From OCS116 cluster bacterium AG-435-F03 (GTDB lineage: Bacteria; Pseudomonadota; Alphaproteobacteria; MED-G09): 64,000 bases of DNA. Each line of letters opens with the position of its first letter. Within the stretch, counting starts at the first letter, position 1. The DNA lies in assembly GCA_003212795.1 (NCBI GenBank), contig QCOV01000001.1:401321-465320 (forward strand), in the 5' to 3' direction. Of the stretch, positions 45,052 to 53,649 are shown piece by piece. Made by a program: the position numbers and the translations under genes. The notes beneath the pieces are model-generated. The model saw only the letters and a list, made by a program, of their open reading frames with translations. It was not told where the DNA came from and did not search any database.

Positions 45052-45686
45052 ATTTTTAATTCTTTTTTGGCCTCAAAAAAAATTTTCTCAAACATCTCCT
45101 GGTTTAATCTTCCAGTATTGGTGTTATATCTTGAGCAATGATAGCTATCTATTAATATAAGATTATCGATTTTATGTTTATTACCATGCTTAAATTTATA
45201 TAGTTTCTGCTTTAAGTTTAATGCAGAAATTATGCTTTTATGTGCTATTAAACCAAGAGCAATAATAACTTTAAGATTTTTATGGATTTCGATAGTCTTT
45301 TTTAAAAAATTATTACAATTATTAATTTCTTCTGAAATTGGTTTGTTTTGGGGTGGGACACATCTTACTGCGTTCGTGATCGTACAATCTTTTAATTTAA
45401 GACTATCATCAATTGTCCCCGCATATTTACCCTTAGAAAAATTAAATTTATTTATAGTTTTATAAAGTAAATCTCCAGCATAATCGCCAGTAAAAGGTCT
45501 CCCAGTTTTATTTGCGCCCTGTAGTCCTGGCGCAAGACCAACAATTAATAAACTTGAAGATAATTCACCAAATGTAGGAACTGGGGCATTGAACCAATCC
45601 GGGTTATTAGACTGATTTTTTTTTCTAAAATTATATAATCTTTTGCACTTAGAACAATTTTTATTAGGTTCTATTAATTTATTCAT
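45048..45686 (-). CDS. Uracil-DNA glycosylase, family 5 (UDGb)
   Basis: A 212-residue iron-sulfur enzyme that removes uracil and probably other deaminated bases from DNA. Motif A is VGLAPGLQGANKTGRPFTGD and motif B is HCSRYNTNTGRL, both characteristic of family 5 rather than family 4. Four Cys for a 4Fe-4S cluster lie at CSKC (11, 14) and in AVRCVPPQNKPISEEINNC. Length is typical. It is the convergent partner of smpB (4-base overlap) and divergent from rpoZ. Confidence 0.9.
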   Translation of the reverse strand: MNKLIEPNKNCSKCKRLYNFRKKNQSNNPDWFNAPVPTFGELSSSLLIVGLAPGLQGANKTGRPFTGDYAGDLLYKTINKFNFSKGKYAGTIDDSLKLKDCTITNAVRCVPPQNKPISEEINNCNNFLKKTIEIHKNLKVIIALGLIAHKSIISALNLKQKLYKFKHGNKHKIDNLILIDSYHCSRYNTNTGRLNQEMFEKIFFEAKKELKI

Positions 45687-45791
45687 GATTGTTTTATATT
45701 ATTAATTCAGGTTAAGTTGTATAAAATAATAAAACTTAAAACTTGAATTTTGTGTTCTTTAATGATTAAAAGACTTTTTTAAGGAAAAATA

Positions 45792-46214
45792 ATGGCAAGA
45801 GTTACCGTAGAAGATTGTGTAGATAAGGTTGAAAGTAGATTTGATCTTGTTCTTTATTCAGCTTTTAGATCAAGAGAAATTGCTGAGGGAGCTGAACTCC
45901 AAGTTGACAGAGAAAATGATAAGAATCCAGTTGTTGCTTTAAGAGAGATAGCTGAAAATAAATTAAATTCTGAAACTCTCGAAGAAGAACTTATTGAAAG
46001 CCTTCAAACCCAAATTGATGTTGATGAGGCGGATGAAGATTACATTCCTTTAATACAACAAGAATCAAATACATCTGATCAAAACTCATTAAGTGATGAA
46101 GAAGTAAGTCAAGAATCTGAAGAACCTGAACAAAAACAAATGACTGAAGAAGAATTGTTAAAGGCTATTGAAGATAATCTTAATGATAAAAAAAATACAA
46201 GGCGCTCATTTTAA
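45792..46214 (+). CDS. rpoZ: DNA-directed RNA polymerase omega subunit
   Basis: A 140-residue omega subunit. The core [40 protein letters not shown] and [13 protein letters not shown] is standard. An acidic tail of about 75 residues follows ([20 protein letters not shown].., [14 protein letters not shown]), longer than in E. coli (91 residues). It stabilises beta prime and, in E. coli, contributes to ppGpp binding. It precedes the RelA/SpoT gene by 14 bases, a pairing conserved across alphaproteobacteria. Confidence 0.94.
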   Translation: MARVTVEDCVDKVESRFDLVLYSAFRSREIAEGAELQVDRENDKNPVVALREIAENKLNSETLEEELIESLQTQIDVDEADEDYIPLIQQESNTSDQNSLSDEEVSQESEEPEQKQMTEEELLKAIEDNLNDKKNTRRSF

Positions 46215-46228
46215 TTTAGGCTGGATAA

Positions 46229-48340
46229 ATGCGTGAAACTGATTTAGTTGATCGTATTCTGTCATACAATCCCAAAGTTGATACTAGGATAATAAAAAAA
46301 GCATTTCATTTCGGAATGTTAATGCATGGATCTCAACTTAGAGAAAGCGGTGATCCGTATTTTTCTCATCCAATAGAAGTAGCAAATATATTAGCTGAAC
46401 TAAATCTTGATACATCATCTCTGGTATGTGCTCTTCTTCATGATACGATTGAAGATACAAAAGCAACCATAAAAGATGTAAAAGAAAATTTTGGTAAAGA
46501 AATAGCCAAACTTGTTGATGGCGTTACAAAATTAAATAAATTAGAAAGCAGACCCGATCAATCAAAAGCTGCTGAAGATTTTCGGAAATTAATTTTAGCT
46601 AGTTCATCAGATATAAGAGTTCTCCTTATTAAGTTGGCTGACAGGCTGCACAATATGAGAACTTTGAAACATCTAAAAAATAAAGACAGAAGGCAAAGAA
46701 TTGCTAAAGAAACTCTTGATATATATGCTCCTCTTGCCTCAAGAATAGGAATGCATGAAATTAGAGAGGAGCTAGAAGATCTTGCTTTTTCAGAAACAGA
46801 ACCAGAAATTAGAGCAATTCTTATAGAAAGAATAAAAGATTCAAAAAAGAAAAATAATAAAATAGTAAAAGATATTTCTGATGAATTATCAAAGGTTTTA
46901 AAATCAAATAAACTAAAGGCATTTGTATCTGGAAGAGAAAAATCAATTTATTCTGTTTGGTTGAAAATTGAAAATCAAAATAAATCCTTAGAGCAATTAT
47001 CTGATCTATTTGGTTTTCGAATACATGTAGATAAAATTGAAGAATGTTACTCTGTTTTAGGCGTGCTTCATCAAAATTGGCAAGCAGTTCCAGGTCTTTT
47101 TAAGGATTATATTTCAACCCCAAAAAAGAATGGATATCAGTCAATTCATACAACACTAGTAGGTCCAAATAATCATCGTGTTGAAATTCAAATAAGAACG
47201 AATAAAATGCATGAGATTAATGAGAGAGGAGTAGCAGCTCATTGGGCTTACAAAGAAAAAGATTCATCAAATGGTGAATACTTAAGCTCTATTGCTTGGA
47301 TGGCTGACTTAATTGACATCCTTCAAAAGGATGGTGCTACAGATGAGTTTCTTGAAAACACAAGATTAGAACTGTCCCATGATCAAGTTTATTGTTTTAC
47401 ACCTAAGGGTCGTTTAATTGCCTTACCCCAAGATTCAACTGCATTAGACTTCGCTTTTGCCTTACATACAGATTTAGGTTTATTTTGTTCAGGAGTTAAG
47501 ATTAATGGAGAAAAAAAACCGAGAAGAACAAAATTAAAGAATGGTGATGAGGTTGAAATAATTAAATCTAAATCTGAAGTGCCTTTGGACTCTTATGAAG
47601 ATCTTGTAACTACAGGTAGATCAAAATCTTCAATAAGGCGAGCTATTAAAGAAAACACGATAAAGAACCAAAGACTTTTAGGAAAAGAAATTATAAAAAG
47701 TGTTTTTTCTTCTCATAGAAAAAAACCGACAAGAGATATTTTGGAAAGATCATTTGGACCATTGAATGTTAAATCCCTAATGGATCTCTATCAATTAGTG
47801 GGTTCAGGAAAATCATCTGGTTCTGAAGTTTATGATCATGTTTATCCAAAAACCAAACGAAAGACAAAGAGAAAAAGATATTACAGTAAAAATATTTCTT
47901 TACAGATTTCCGGATTACTTCCTGATATGGATGTGAGCTTTCAAAAAAATTCCTTGCTTGTTCCTGGAGATAATATAATCGGAATAACTATCCCAGGTAA
48001 GGGAATTACAATTTATCATGCTAAAGATGAAGAGCTTCATAAACATGAAAACAGTCCTGAAAGATGGTTAAGACTTCAATGGAAAAAAGAAATTGATGTA
48101 ACATTTACTGCTAGAATTATGTTAAGCATTATTAATGAGGTTGGTTCCTTGGGTATTATCAGTGCTGCAATTGCGGATTATGGTGGAAATATAACAAATT
48201 TAAATTTAACAGAAAAAGATACTGACTTTTACAACTTAAGAATTGATATTGATGTTGATGATAAAGGTCATATTGATAATATAGTTAAATCTTTGAAGGG
48301 TCTTCCAGAGGTTAATTCAGTTGAGAGGTTAATACATTGA
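46229..48340 (+). CDS. Bifunctional (p)ppGpp synthetase/hydrolase, RelA/SpoT homolog
   Basis: A 703-residue long-type RSH stringent-response enzyme. The HD hydrolase domain (about 20-180) retains HGSQLRESGDPYFSHPIEV and the catalytic HD in LLHDTIEDTKAT. The synthetase domain contains SGREKSIYSVWLK, LFGFRIHV, YISTPKKNGYQSIHTTLVGP and EIQIRTNKMHEINERGVAAHW. TGS (about 390-450) and C-terminal ACT domains (about 625-703) follow. With both activities intact it is probably the main (p)ppGpp enzyme. The TGA shares a base with the pyrE ATG. Confidence 0.94.
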   Translation: MRETDLVDRILSYNPKVDTRIIKKAFHFGMLMHGSQLRESGDPYFSHPIEVANILAELNLDTSSLVCALLHDTIEDTKATIKDVKENFGKEIAKLVDGVTKLNKLESRPDQSKAAEDFRKLILASSSDIRVLLIKLADRLHNMRTLKHLKNKDRRQRIAKETLDIYAPLASRIGMHEIREELEDLAFSETEPEIRAILIERIKDSKKKNNKIVKDISDELSKVLKSNKLKAFVSGREKSIYSVWLKIENQNKSLEQLSDLFGFRIHVDKIEECYSVLGVLHQNWQAVPGLFKDYISTPKKNGYQSIHTTLVGPNNHRVEIQIRTNKMHEINERGVAAHWAYKEKDSSNGEYLSSIAWMADLIDILQKDGATDEFLENTRLELSHDQVYCFTPKGRLIALPQDSTALDFAFALHTDLGLFCSGVKINGEKKPRRTKLKNGDEVEIIKSKSEVPLDSYEDLVTTGRSKSSIRRAIKENTIKNQRLLGKEIIKSVFSSHRKKPTRDILERSFGPLNVKSLMDLYQLVGSGKSSGSEVYDHVYPKTKRKTKRKRYYSKNISLQISGLLPDMDVSFQKNSLLVPGDNIIGITIPGKGITIYHAKDEELHKHENSPERWLRLQWKKEIDVTFTARIMLSIINEVGSLGIISAAIADYGGNITNLNLTEKDTDFYNLRIDIDVDDKGHIDNIVKSLKGLPEVNSVERLIH

Positions 48341-48921
48341 TGAATGAAAAAGAATTAATTGAAGATTTTAAAAACTGTGGTGCCTTATTAGAAGGTCATT
48401 TCATATTATCTTCAGGATTACATTCAACTAAATATCTTCAGTGTGCTTTAGCCCTATCAAACCCAATATTAGCAAAGAAAATTACAAAAGCTCTTGGTGA
48501 AAAGATAATTAAAGAGTTTAATAAAAAAATTGATTATGTAATTGCCCCGGCAATGGGTGGTCTGATTATTGGTCATGAAATTGCTATGTTTTTAAATTTA
48601 CCTTTTATGTTTCTAGAGAGGGTTAATGGTGAATTTGAACTAAGAAGGGGCTTTTCTTTTGAAAAAAATTCAAATTTTCTAATGATTGAAGATGTTGTTA
48701 CTACAGGTCTATCCTCTATGGAAGCAATTAAGGTTGTTAATGATATGGGTGGAAATGTAATAGGTGAAGCTGCAATAATAGATCGTTCAGGAGGCGAGGT
48801 TGATATTGGTATAGATTTAGTAACCTTACTATCTCTCAATATTCCTACATTTGACAAAAATAATATTCCAGATGATTTGAAATCAATCGAAGCTGAGAAA
48901 CCAGGTAGTAGAAGTTTATAA
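48340..48921 (+). CDS. pyrE: Orotate phosphoribosyltransferase
   Basis: A 193-residue type I phosphoribosyltransferase of the pyrimidine pathway converting orotate plus PRPP to OMP. It shows FILSSGLHSTKYLQC, APAMGGLIIGHE, and the PRPP motif FLMIEDVVTTGLSSMEAI. It is the short form also found in alphaproteobacteria. The ATG at 48340 overlaps the RSH stop. It lies between relA/spoT and DUF2062, and the pyrB gene is at 25388. Confidence 0.93.
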   Translation: MNEKELIEDFKNCGALLEGHFILSSGLHSTKYLQCALALSNPILAKKITKALGEKIIKEFNKKIDYVIAPAMGGLIIGHEIAMFLNLPFMFLERVNGEFELRRGFSFEKNSNFLMIEDVVTTGLSSMEAIKVVNDMGGNVIGEAAIIDRSGGEVDIGIDLVTLLSLNIPTFDKNNIPDDLKSIEAEKPGSRSL

Positions 48922-48924
48922 TCA

Positions 48925-49404
48925 ATGGAAAATAAAAAAAAATTAAGAAAAATTAATTTTTCAAAATTAATTAAAATTTCTGATACACCGCATTCTATTT
49001 CATTGGGTTTTTCTATTGGTGTATTTGCTTCTTTTACTCCTTTAATTGGAGTACATATTATTCTTGCAATCCTTTTATCATGGATTCTAAAAGCTAATTA
49101 TTTTTCTTCTGTTTTAGGAACATTTATTGGAACACCGCTAACTTACCCTTTTATTTGGTTCTCCTCTCTTTATGTCGGTAATATCTTTATTCCTATCGAA
49201 GATTTTAATTTAATAGAGTTAGGGAATTCTTCTTTTTATTCATTAGAGATTTTATCAAATATAAAACCTCTAATACCCTCTTTTTTAATTGGCGCTTTAA
49301 TGGTAGGTCTAGCGTCTGCATTTTTATCATATTTTTTTGTTAAGAAATCGATTATTTTTTATCGAAACAAGAAAAGATTAAGAAAAGGAATTTCTAATGA
49401 CTGA
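48925..49404 (+). CDS. DUF2062 membrane protein
   Basis: A 159-residue protein of family DUF2062. The segment HSISLGFSIGVFASFTPLIGVH followed by ILKANYFSSVLGTFIGTPLTYP (broken here only for length) is the recognised pattern. There are two to three membrane helices, with a C-terminal helix and basic tail. The function is not established. The end overlaps pdxJ by 8 bases, keeping it in the conserved RSH-pdxJ-acpS block of alphaproteobacteria. Confidence 0.87.
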   Translation: MENKKKLRKINFSKLIKISDTPHSISLGFSIGVFASFTPLIGVHIILAILLSWILKANYFSSVLGTFIGTPLTYPFIWFSSLYVGNIFIPIEDFNLIELGNSSFYSLEILSNIKPLIPSFLIGALMVGLASAFLSYFFVKKSIIFYRNKKRLRKGISND

Positions 49405-50140
49405 AACTCTAGATATAAAGTTAGGTGTTAATATTGATCATATAGCAACACTTAGAAATGCCAGAGGAGAGAAGTTCCCTGATCCCATAAAAGCTGCTGA
49501 GATAGCTCTAAATTCAGGCGCTGACTCAATAACAGCTCATTTACGTGAAGACAGAAGGCATATTAAAGATGAAGATATTAGCAATATTATAAAAAAATTT
49601 CCTGGTAAATTAAATCTTGAGATTGCTGCAAATGAAGAGATGAAAAATATTGCTTTGGAAGTTAACCCTTTTTCTTGTTGTATTGTCCCAGAAAGAAGAG
49701 AAGAGGTAACAACCGAGGGCGGCTTAGATGTCTTGAGTAATTCAAATTATTATAAAAATTTAAATAATATTCTTAGAGAGCAGGGCATAAGAACATCTTT
49801 TTTTATTGATCCTGTTGTTGACCAAGTAAAATCTTCTATTGATTGTGGCGTTGAATGTGTAGAGTTTCATATGGGAAAATACTGTAAATTATTTTATGAA
49901 GATAAAGCTCAAGCTGAAATAGAGTTTAAAAAAATACATGATTTATCTATTTTTGCTTATGAATCAGGTCTTGAGGTCCATCTTGGTCATGGTTTAGATT
50001 TTGATACCACAAAAAAAGTTACAGATATACCTTGTCTTCAAGAAGTAAATATTGGCTTTTTTCTTATCACTGACTCAATTTTTTCAGGATTAGAAAATTC
50101 TATTAAAAAAATGAAAGACATTTGTAATCGTGATTTTTAA
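49397..50140 (+). CDS. pdxJ: Pyridoxine 5'-phosphate synthase
   Basis: A 247-residue TIM-barrel enzyme that condenses 3-amino-2-oxopropyl phosphate with deoxyxylulose 5-phosphate to PNP, the DXP-dependent vitamin B6 route. It has LGVNIDHIATLRNARG, DSITAHLREDRRHI and the C-terminal VHLGHGLDFDT, the full family pattern with the Glu/His catalytic residues. Length is normal. An AAGGA ribosome site lies within the DUF2062 end. It is followed by acpS after 12 bases. Confidence 0.94.
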   Translation: MTETLDIKLGVNIDHIATLRNARGEKFPDPIKAAEIALNSGADSITAHLREDRRHIKDEDISNIIKKFPGKLNLEIAANEEMKNIALEVNPFSCCIVPERREEVTTEGGLDVLSNSNYYKNLNNILREQGIRTSFFIDPVVDQVKSSIDCGVECVEFHMGKYCKLFYEDKAQAEIEFKKIHDLSIFAYESGLEVHLGHGLDFDTTKKVTDIPCLQEVNIGFFLITDSIFSGLENSIKKMKDICNRDF

Positions 50141-50152
50141 TTGGAGGTTTAA

Positions 50153-50551
50153 TTGATTATCGGTATAGGCAATGATCTTATCAATATTAATAGAATTGAG
50201 AACACTCTTTCAAAATTTGGCGATAGATTTATTAAAAGAGTATTTACTGATATTGAAATCAAAAAATCAGAAGGTAGATTAAAAAAATCATCTTCATATG
50301 CAAAAAGATTTGCAGCTAAAGAAGCTGTTACAAAAGCTCTTGGTACAGGGTTAAGTAGTGGCGTATTTTTTAAAGATATAGGCGTAGAAAATGATAAATA
50401 CGGTAAGCCTTCAATTGTACTAACTGGCGGAGCTAAATTAAGACTTGAGAATATTATTCCGAAAAATCATAAGGCTAAGATAAATTTAACAATCACAGAT
50501 GATTTTCCTTGGGCTCAAGCAATAGTAATCATTGAAGCAATAACCGAATAA
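50153..50551 (+). CDS. acpS: Holo-[acyl-carrier-protein] synthase
   Basis: A 132-residue phosphopantetheinyl transferase that activates ACP from CoA. The motifs are IGIGNDLININRIENTL (Asp for Mg2+) and AKRFAAKEAVTKALGTG. Length is standard. The start is a TTG with a near-perfect GGAGG upstream. It is in the pdxJ-acpS-lepB-rnc-era-recO chain, coupled to lepB with a 17-base gap. Confidence 0.93.
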   Translation: MIIGIGNDLININRIENTLSKFGDRFIKRVFTDIEIKKSEGRLKKSSSYAKRFAAKEAVTKALGTGLSSGVFFKDIGVENDKYGKPSIVLTGGAKLRLENIIPKNHKAKINLTITDDFPWAQAIVIIEAITE

Positions 50552-50568
50552 CCATAGATTATATTTTA

Positions 50569-51321
50569 ATGGCTAAAGCAAAGAAAAAAGAAAATTTTAT
50601 TTCATCATTTTTATGGATACTTTTACTTGCCTTACTTTTTCGATCATTTCTTTTTACTAGTTACAATATTCCAACTGGTTCGATGATTAATACCCTTAAA
50701 ATAGGAGATTATATTTTTGCATCAAAATGGACTTATGGCTATTCAAAACATTCATTACCATTCAGTCTACCATTAATTCCTCATAGATTTTTTTCCTCTT
50801 CACCCGAAAGAGGTGATGTAATTATTTTTAAACTACCTTCAGATAATTCTACAGATTATGTTAAGCGTGTTATAGGTGTTCCTGGTGATAATATTCAAAT
50901 TGTAAATGGCAAAGTATCTCTAAATGGTAAATTATTATCTTATGATGTTATTGGAAAAAATATCAATAATCGCTTCATAAATCCCAACAATCGATCTTTA
51001 GGTTGTTATAATCAAGAATCGATTTTACTAAAAGAAACTCTTCCAAATGGAAAATCTTATGAAATTCTTGATACTTATCAAAATTTGCCTCAAGATAATT
51101 CTCAAATATACAGAGTTCCACCTAATCATTATTTTGTGATGGGTGATAACAGAGATAACTCTCAAGATAGTAGATTTCTTAATAAAGTTGGTTTTATACC
51201 TCACGATAATCTTGTTGGTAAAGCAGAGGTAAAGTTTTTTTCATGGCATTGGAGAAAGCTTGGAAAAAAAAATTGTGATGCAAGCGTAAGATGGAAAAGA
51301 ATATTTAGACCAATTCATTAA
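50569..51321 (+). CDS. lepB: Signal peptidase I
   Basis: A 250-residue membrane serine protease that cleaves Sec signal peptides. An N-terminal membrane helix (about 10-30) is followed by YNIPTGSMINTLKIGDYIF with the catalytic Ser. The base Lys lies in DYVKRVIGVPGD, and NHYFVMGDNRDNSQDSR is the conserved box D/E. Length matches alphaproteobacterial enzymes. No ribosome site is obvious before the ATG. rnc starts directly after the stop. Confidence 0.94.
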   Translation: MAKAKKKENFISSFLWILLLALLFRSFLFTSYNIPTGSMINTLKIGDYIFASKWTYGYSKHSLPFSLPLIPHRFFSSSPERGDVIIFKLPSDNSTDYVKRVIGVPGDNIQIVNGKVSLNGKLLSYDVIGKNINNRFINPNNRSLGCYNQESILLKETLPNGKSYEILDTYQNLPQDNSQIYRVPPNHYFVMGDNRDNSQDSRFLNKVGFIPHDNLVGKAEVKFFSWHWRKLGKKNCDASVRWKRIFRPIH

Positions 51322-52005
51322 ATGAAAAGTAAATTAAAATATATAAATACCTTAGAACAAAAAATTAATTATAATTTTAATAATAAAGATTTGTTAGAAG
51401 AAGCATTAACCCATTCAAGCTTCAAAAATAAATCTAATTCAAATCAAGAAAGACTTGAATTCTTAGGTGACAGAGTTTTAGGTCTTGTTATTGCGGAATT
51501 CCTGTTTCAAAGTTTTTTAAGTGAAAGAGAAGGTGTTTTGACTAATAAGTTTCGTTACTTAATCCAAAATAAACAATGCACAAAGATTGCAGAAAAATTA
51601 GATATTGCTAATTATCTTCAGGTCGGTAATTCTGAAAAAAACAAAATAACTAATTCAATTTTAGCAGACTCCATAGAGGCTCTTTTAGGAGCTATTTATT
51701 TGGATGGGGGATATGATGAGTCTAAAAAAGTAATCTTATCTTTATGGGATGAATATTTGAATAATGATGAAATGCTTAATGCAACTGTGAGTTCAAAAAA
51801 TATCTTACAAGAGTATTTGCATGCTAATAGTTTAACAGAAGCCACTTATTTAGTTATTTCTAAAGATGGAGAAGATCATAATCCTAACTTTCTAGTTGAG
51901 GTCTCTGTAGATAAGATTGGAAAAGCAGATGCTTTTGGAAAATCTATAAAAGAGGCAGAAATTAATGCTGCCAAAAAATTTATTGATGAGTTTGAAATTG
52001 GATAA
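51322..52005 (+). CDS. rnc: Ribonuclease III
   Basis: A 227-residue endonuclease that cleaves double-stranded RNA, including rRNA precursors. The RNase III domain has NQERLEFLGDRVLGLVIAE and ADSIEALLGAIYLDGG (catalytic Asp and Glu). A C-terminal dsRNA-binding domain (about 155-225) follows with NILQEYLHANSL and AEINAAKKFIDEF. It begins immediately after lepB and overlaps the era start. Confidence 0.94.
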   Translation: MKSKLKYINTLEQKINYNFNNKDLLEEALTHSSFKNKSNSNQERLEFLGDRVLGLVIAEFLFQSFLSEREGVLTNKFRYLIQNKQCTKIAEKLDIANYLQVGNSEKNKITNSILADSIEALLGAIYLDGGYDESKKVILSLWDEYLNNDEMLNATVSSKNILQEYLHANSLTEATYLVISKDGEDHNPNFLVEVSVDKIGKADAFGKSIKEAEINAAKKFIDEFEIG

Positions 52006-52900
52006 AATAAGTAAATCAAATATTGTTGTTAGTATTATTGGTCCCAGTAATTCAGGAAAATCAACATTTTTGAACAAAGTTTTAGGTGAAAAAGTTTCTA
52101 TTGTAAGTCGAAAAGTTCAAACTACTAGAATGGGATTAAGAGGAATACTCAACAATAATGAAACTCAAATTATTTTCATTGATACCCCTGGTTTGTTTGA
52201 AGCTAAAACTATTTTTGAAAAAGCGATGGTCGAAAATGCATTTGCTAATTTGAATGATGCCGATCTTATTTATTTTTTAATAGATGGATCAAGAAAGTTA
52301 AGTAATTTTGATAAAAAGGTTTTAAAATATTTTAAAAACTTTAAAAAGGAAGCTTTTTTAATAATCAATAAAATTGATCTTATTGAAAAAAAACAATTAC
52401 TTGAAATCACAAATATTATTAATTCATATTTTCCATTTAAAAAAACATTCTATATTTCTGCAAAAAACAAAGAAGGTATAAATGACCTACTGTTAGAAAC
52501 AAATAATGAAGCTAATTCTGAAGGATGGTTGTATCCAGAGGATCAATATACAAATCTCCAAAGCGCCATTCTATGTGAAGAAATAACTAGAGAGAAAATA
52601 TTTAATCATGTGCATGAGGAGGTTCCTTATGGCTCAATAGTAAAAACTGATAGCTGGTCAGATAAGAAGAAAGTTTTAAAAATAGGTCAAACTATCTATG
52701 TAAAAAAAAATAATCACAAAGGAATTATTCTTGGAAAAGAAGGTTCAAAAATAAAAGAAATAGGTACTGCCTCAAGAATTGATTTAGAAAAAATATTCAA
52801 TAAAAAGATATTTTTAAGTTTAGATGTAAAAGTAGATAAAAATTGGGATAAAGATCCAAAATATTTTAATAGGTTAGGCCTTGAGGTGAAGAAAAGATAA
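51986..52900 (+). CDS. era: GTPase Era
   Basis: An Era-family GTPase of about 304 residues that acts in 30S ribosome assembly. It has the P-loop GPSNSGKST, the DTPG switch II (IFIDTPGLF), and NKIDLI for guanine, with SAKNKEG. A C-terminal KH domain (about 200-300, with IILGKEGSKIKEIG) binds 16S rRNA. The ATG at 51986 (MSLKLDKIS) is preferred; an in-frame ATG at 51965 is an alternative. The start lies within rnc, so it is translated by coupling. recO begins after one base. Confidence 0.93.
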   Translation: MSLKLDKISKSNIVVSIIGPSNSGKSTFLNKVLGEKVSIVSRKVQTTRMGLRGILNNNETQIIFIDTPGLFEAKTIFEKAMVENAFANLNDADLIYFLIDGSRKLSNFDKKVLKYFKNFKKEAFLIINKIDLIEKKQLLEITNIINSYFPFKKTFYISAKNKEGINDLLLETNNEANSEGWLYPEDQYTNLQSAILCEEITREKIFNHVHEEVPYGSIVKTDSWSDKKKVLKIGQTIYVKKNNHKGIILGKEGSKIKEIGTASRIDLEKIFNKKIFLSLDVKVDKNWDKDPKYFNRLGLEVKKR

Positions 52901-52901
52901 G

Positions 52902-53621
52902 ATGCAATTAAATGATACTGCAATAGTCTTAAATACCAGAAAATACAATGATAGCTCGATAATAATGAAAGTTATTACTGAAAATAACGGTATTTATTCT
53001 GGTTTAGTTAGAATAAAAAAAAATCAAGGTGGTTTCGGAGTAAATATAACCGGAAATAAACTAAATTTAATGTGGAGAGCTAGGTTATCTGAGCATTTAG
53101 GTTTTTTTACAACTGAATTAAATAAATCCAGAGCTCATGAAATCATGAAAGATCAAATTTTCTTATCTGGCATTAATTTAATTTGTTCTCATCTCGATCT
53201 TTACCCTGAAAGAGAACCTTGCCAAAATATTTATATTGAATTTGATAATTTAATTGATAATTTTAATAAAAAAGAGAAGATTTGGATAAAGAAACTTATT
53301 GAATTTGAATTTAATTACCTAGAATTTATGGGTTTTGGAATTGATTTATCAGAATGTGCTCTAACGGGAACAACAGATTCATTAGAATGGGTTTCACCAA
53401 AATCTGGTCGAGCTGTAAATTCTAAAGCTGGTAAAAAATGGTCAAAAAAGCTTCTTAAACTACCTCCCTTCCTCTTAGATAAAAAAATAGATGCAGATAA
53501 AAATGATCTTATTGATGGATTAAATTTAACCGGTCATTTTTTGAAAAAACAAATTTATTCTGATTTAAATAAAGACTTACCCTCTTCAAGAAAAAAAATA
53601 ATTGATTCACTAAAAAATTAG
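52902..53621 (+). CDS. recO: DNA repair protein RecO
   Basis: A 239-residue protein that loads RecA at SSB-coated gaps in the RecFOR pathway. The N-terminal OB-fold domain begins MQLNDTAIVLNTRKYNDSSIIMKVI in outline. The segment DLSECALTGTTDSLEWVSPKSGRAVN fits the alphaproteobacterial RecO pattern, with a single Cys in place of a zinc ribbon. It follows era by one base. The ParC gene begins 28 bases downstream. Confidence 0.92.
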   Translation: MQLNDTAIVLNTRKYNDSSIIMKVITENNGIYSGLVRIKKNQGGFGVNITGNKLNLMWRARLSEHLGFFTTELNKSRAHEIMKDQIFLSGINLICSHLDLYPEREPCQNIYIEFDNLIDNFNKKEKIWIKKLIEFEFNYLEFMGFGIDLSECALTGTTDSLEWVSPKSGRAVNSKAGKKWSKKLLKLPPFLLDKKIDADKNDLIDGLNLTGHFLKKQIYSDLNKDLPSSRKKIIDSLKN

Positions 53622-53649
53622 GAATCTATGTATAAAATTTTTATTACAA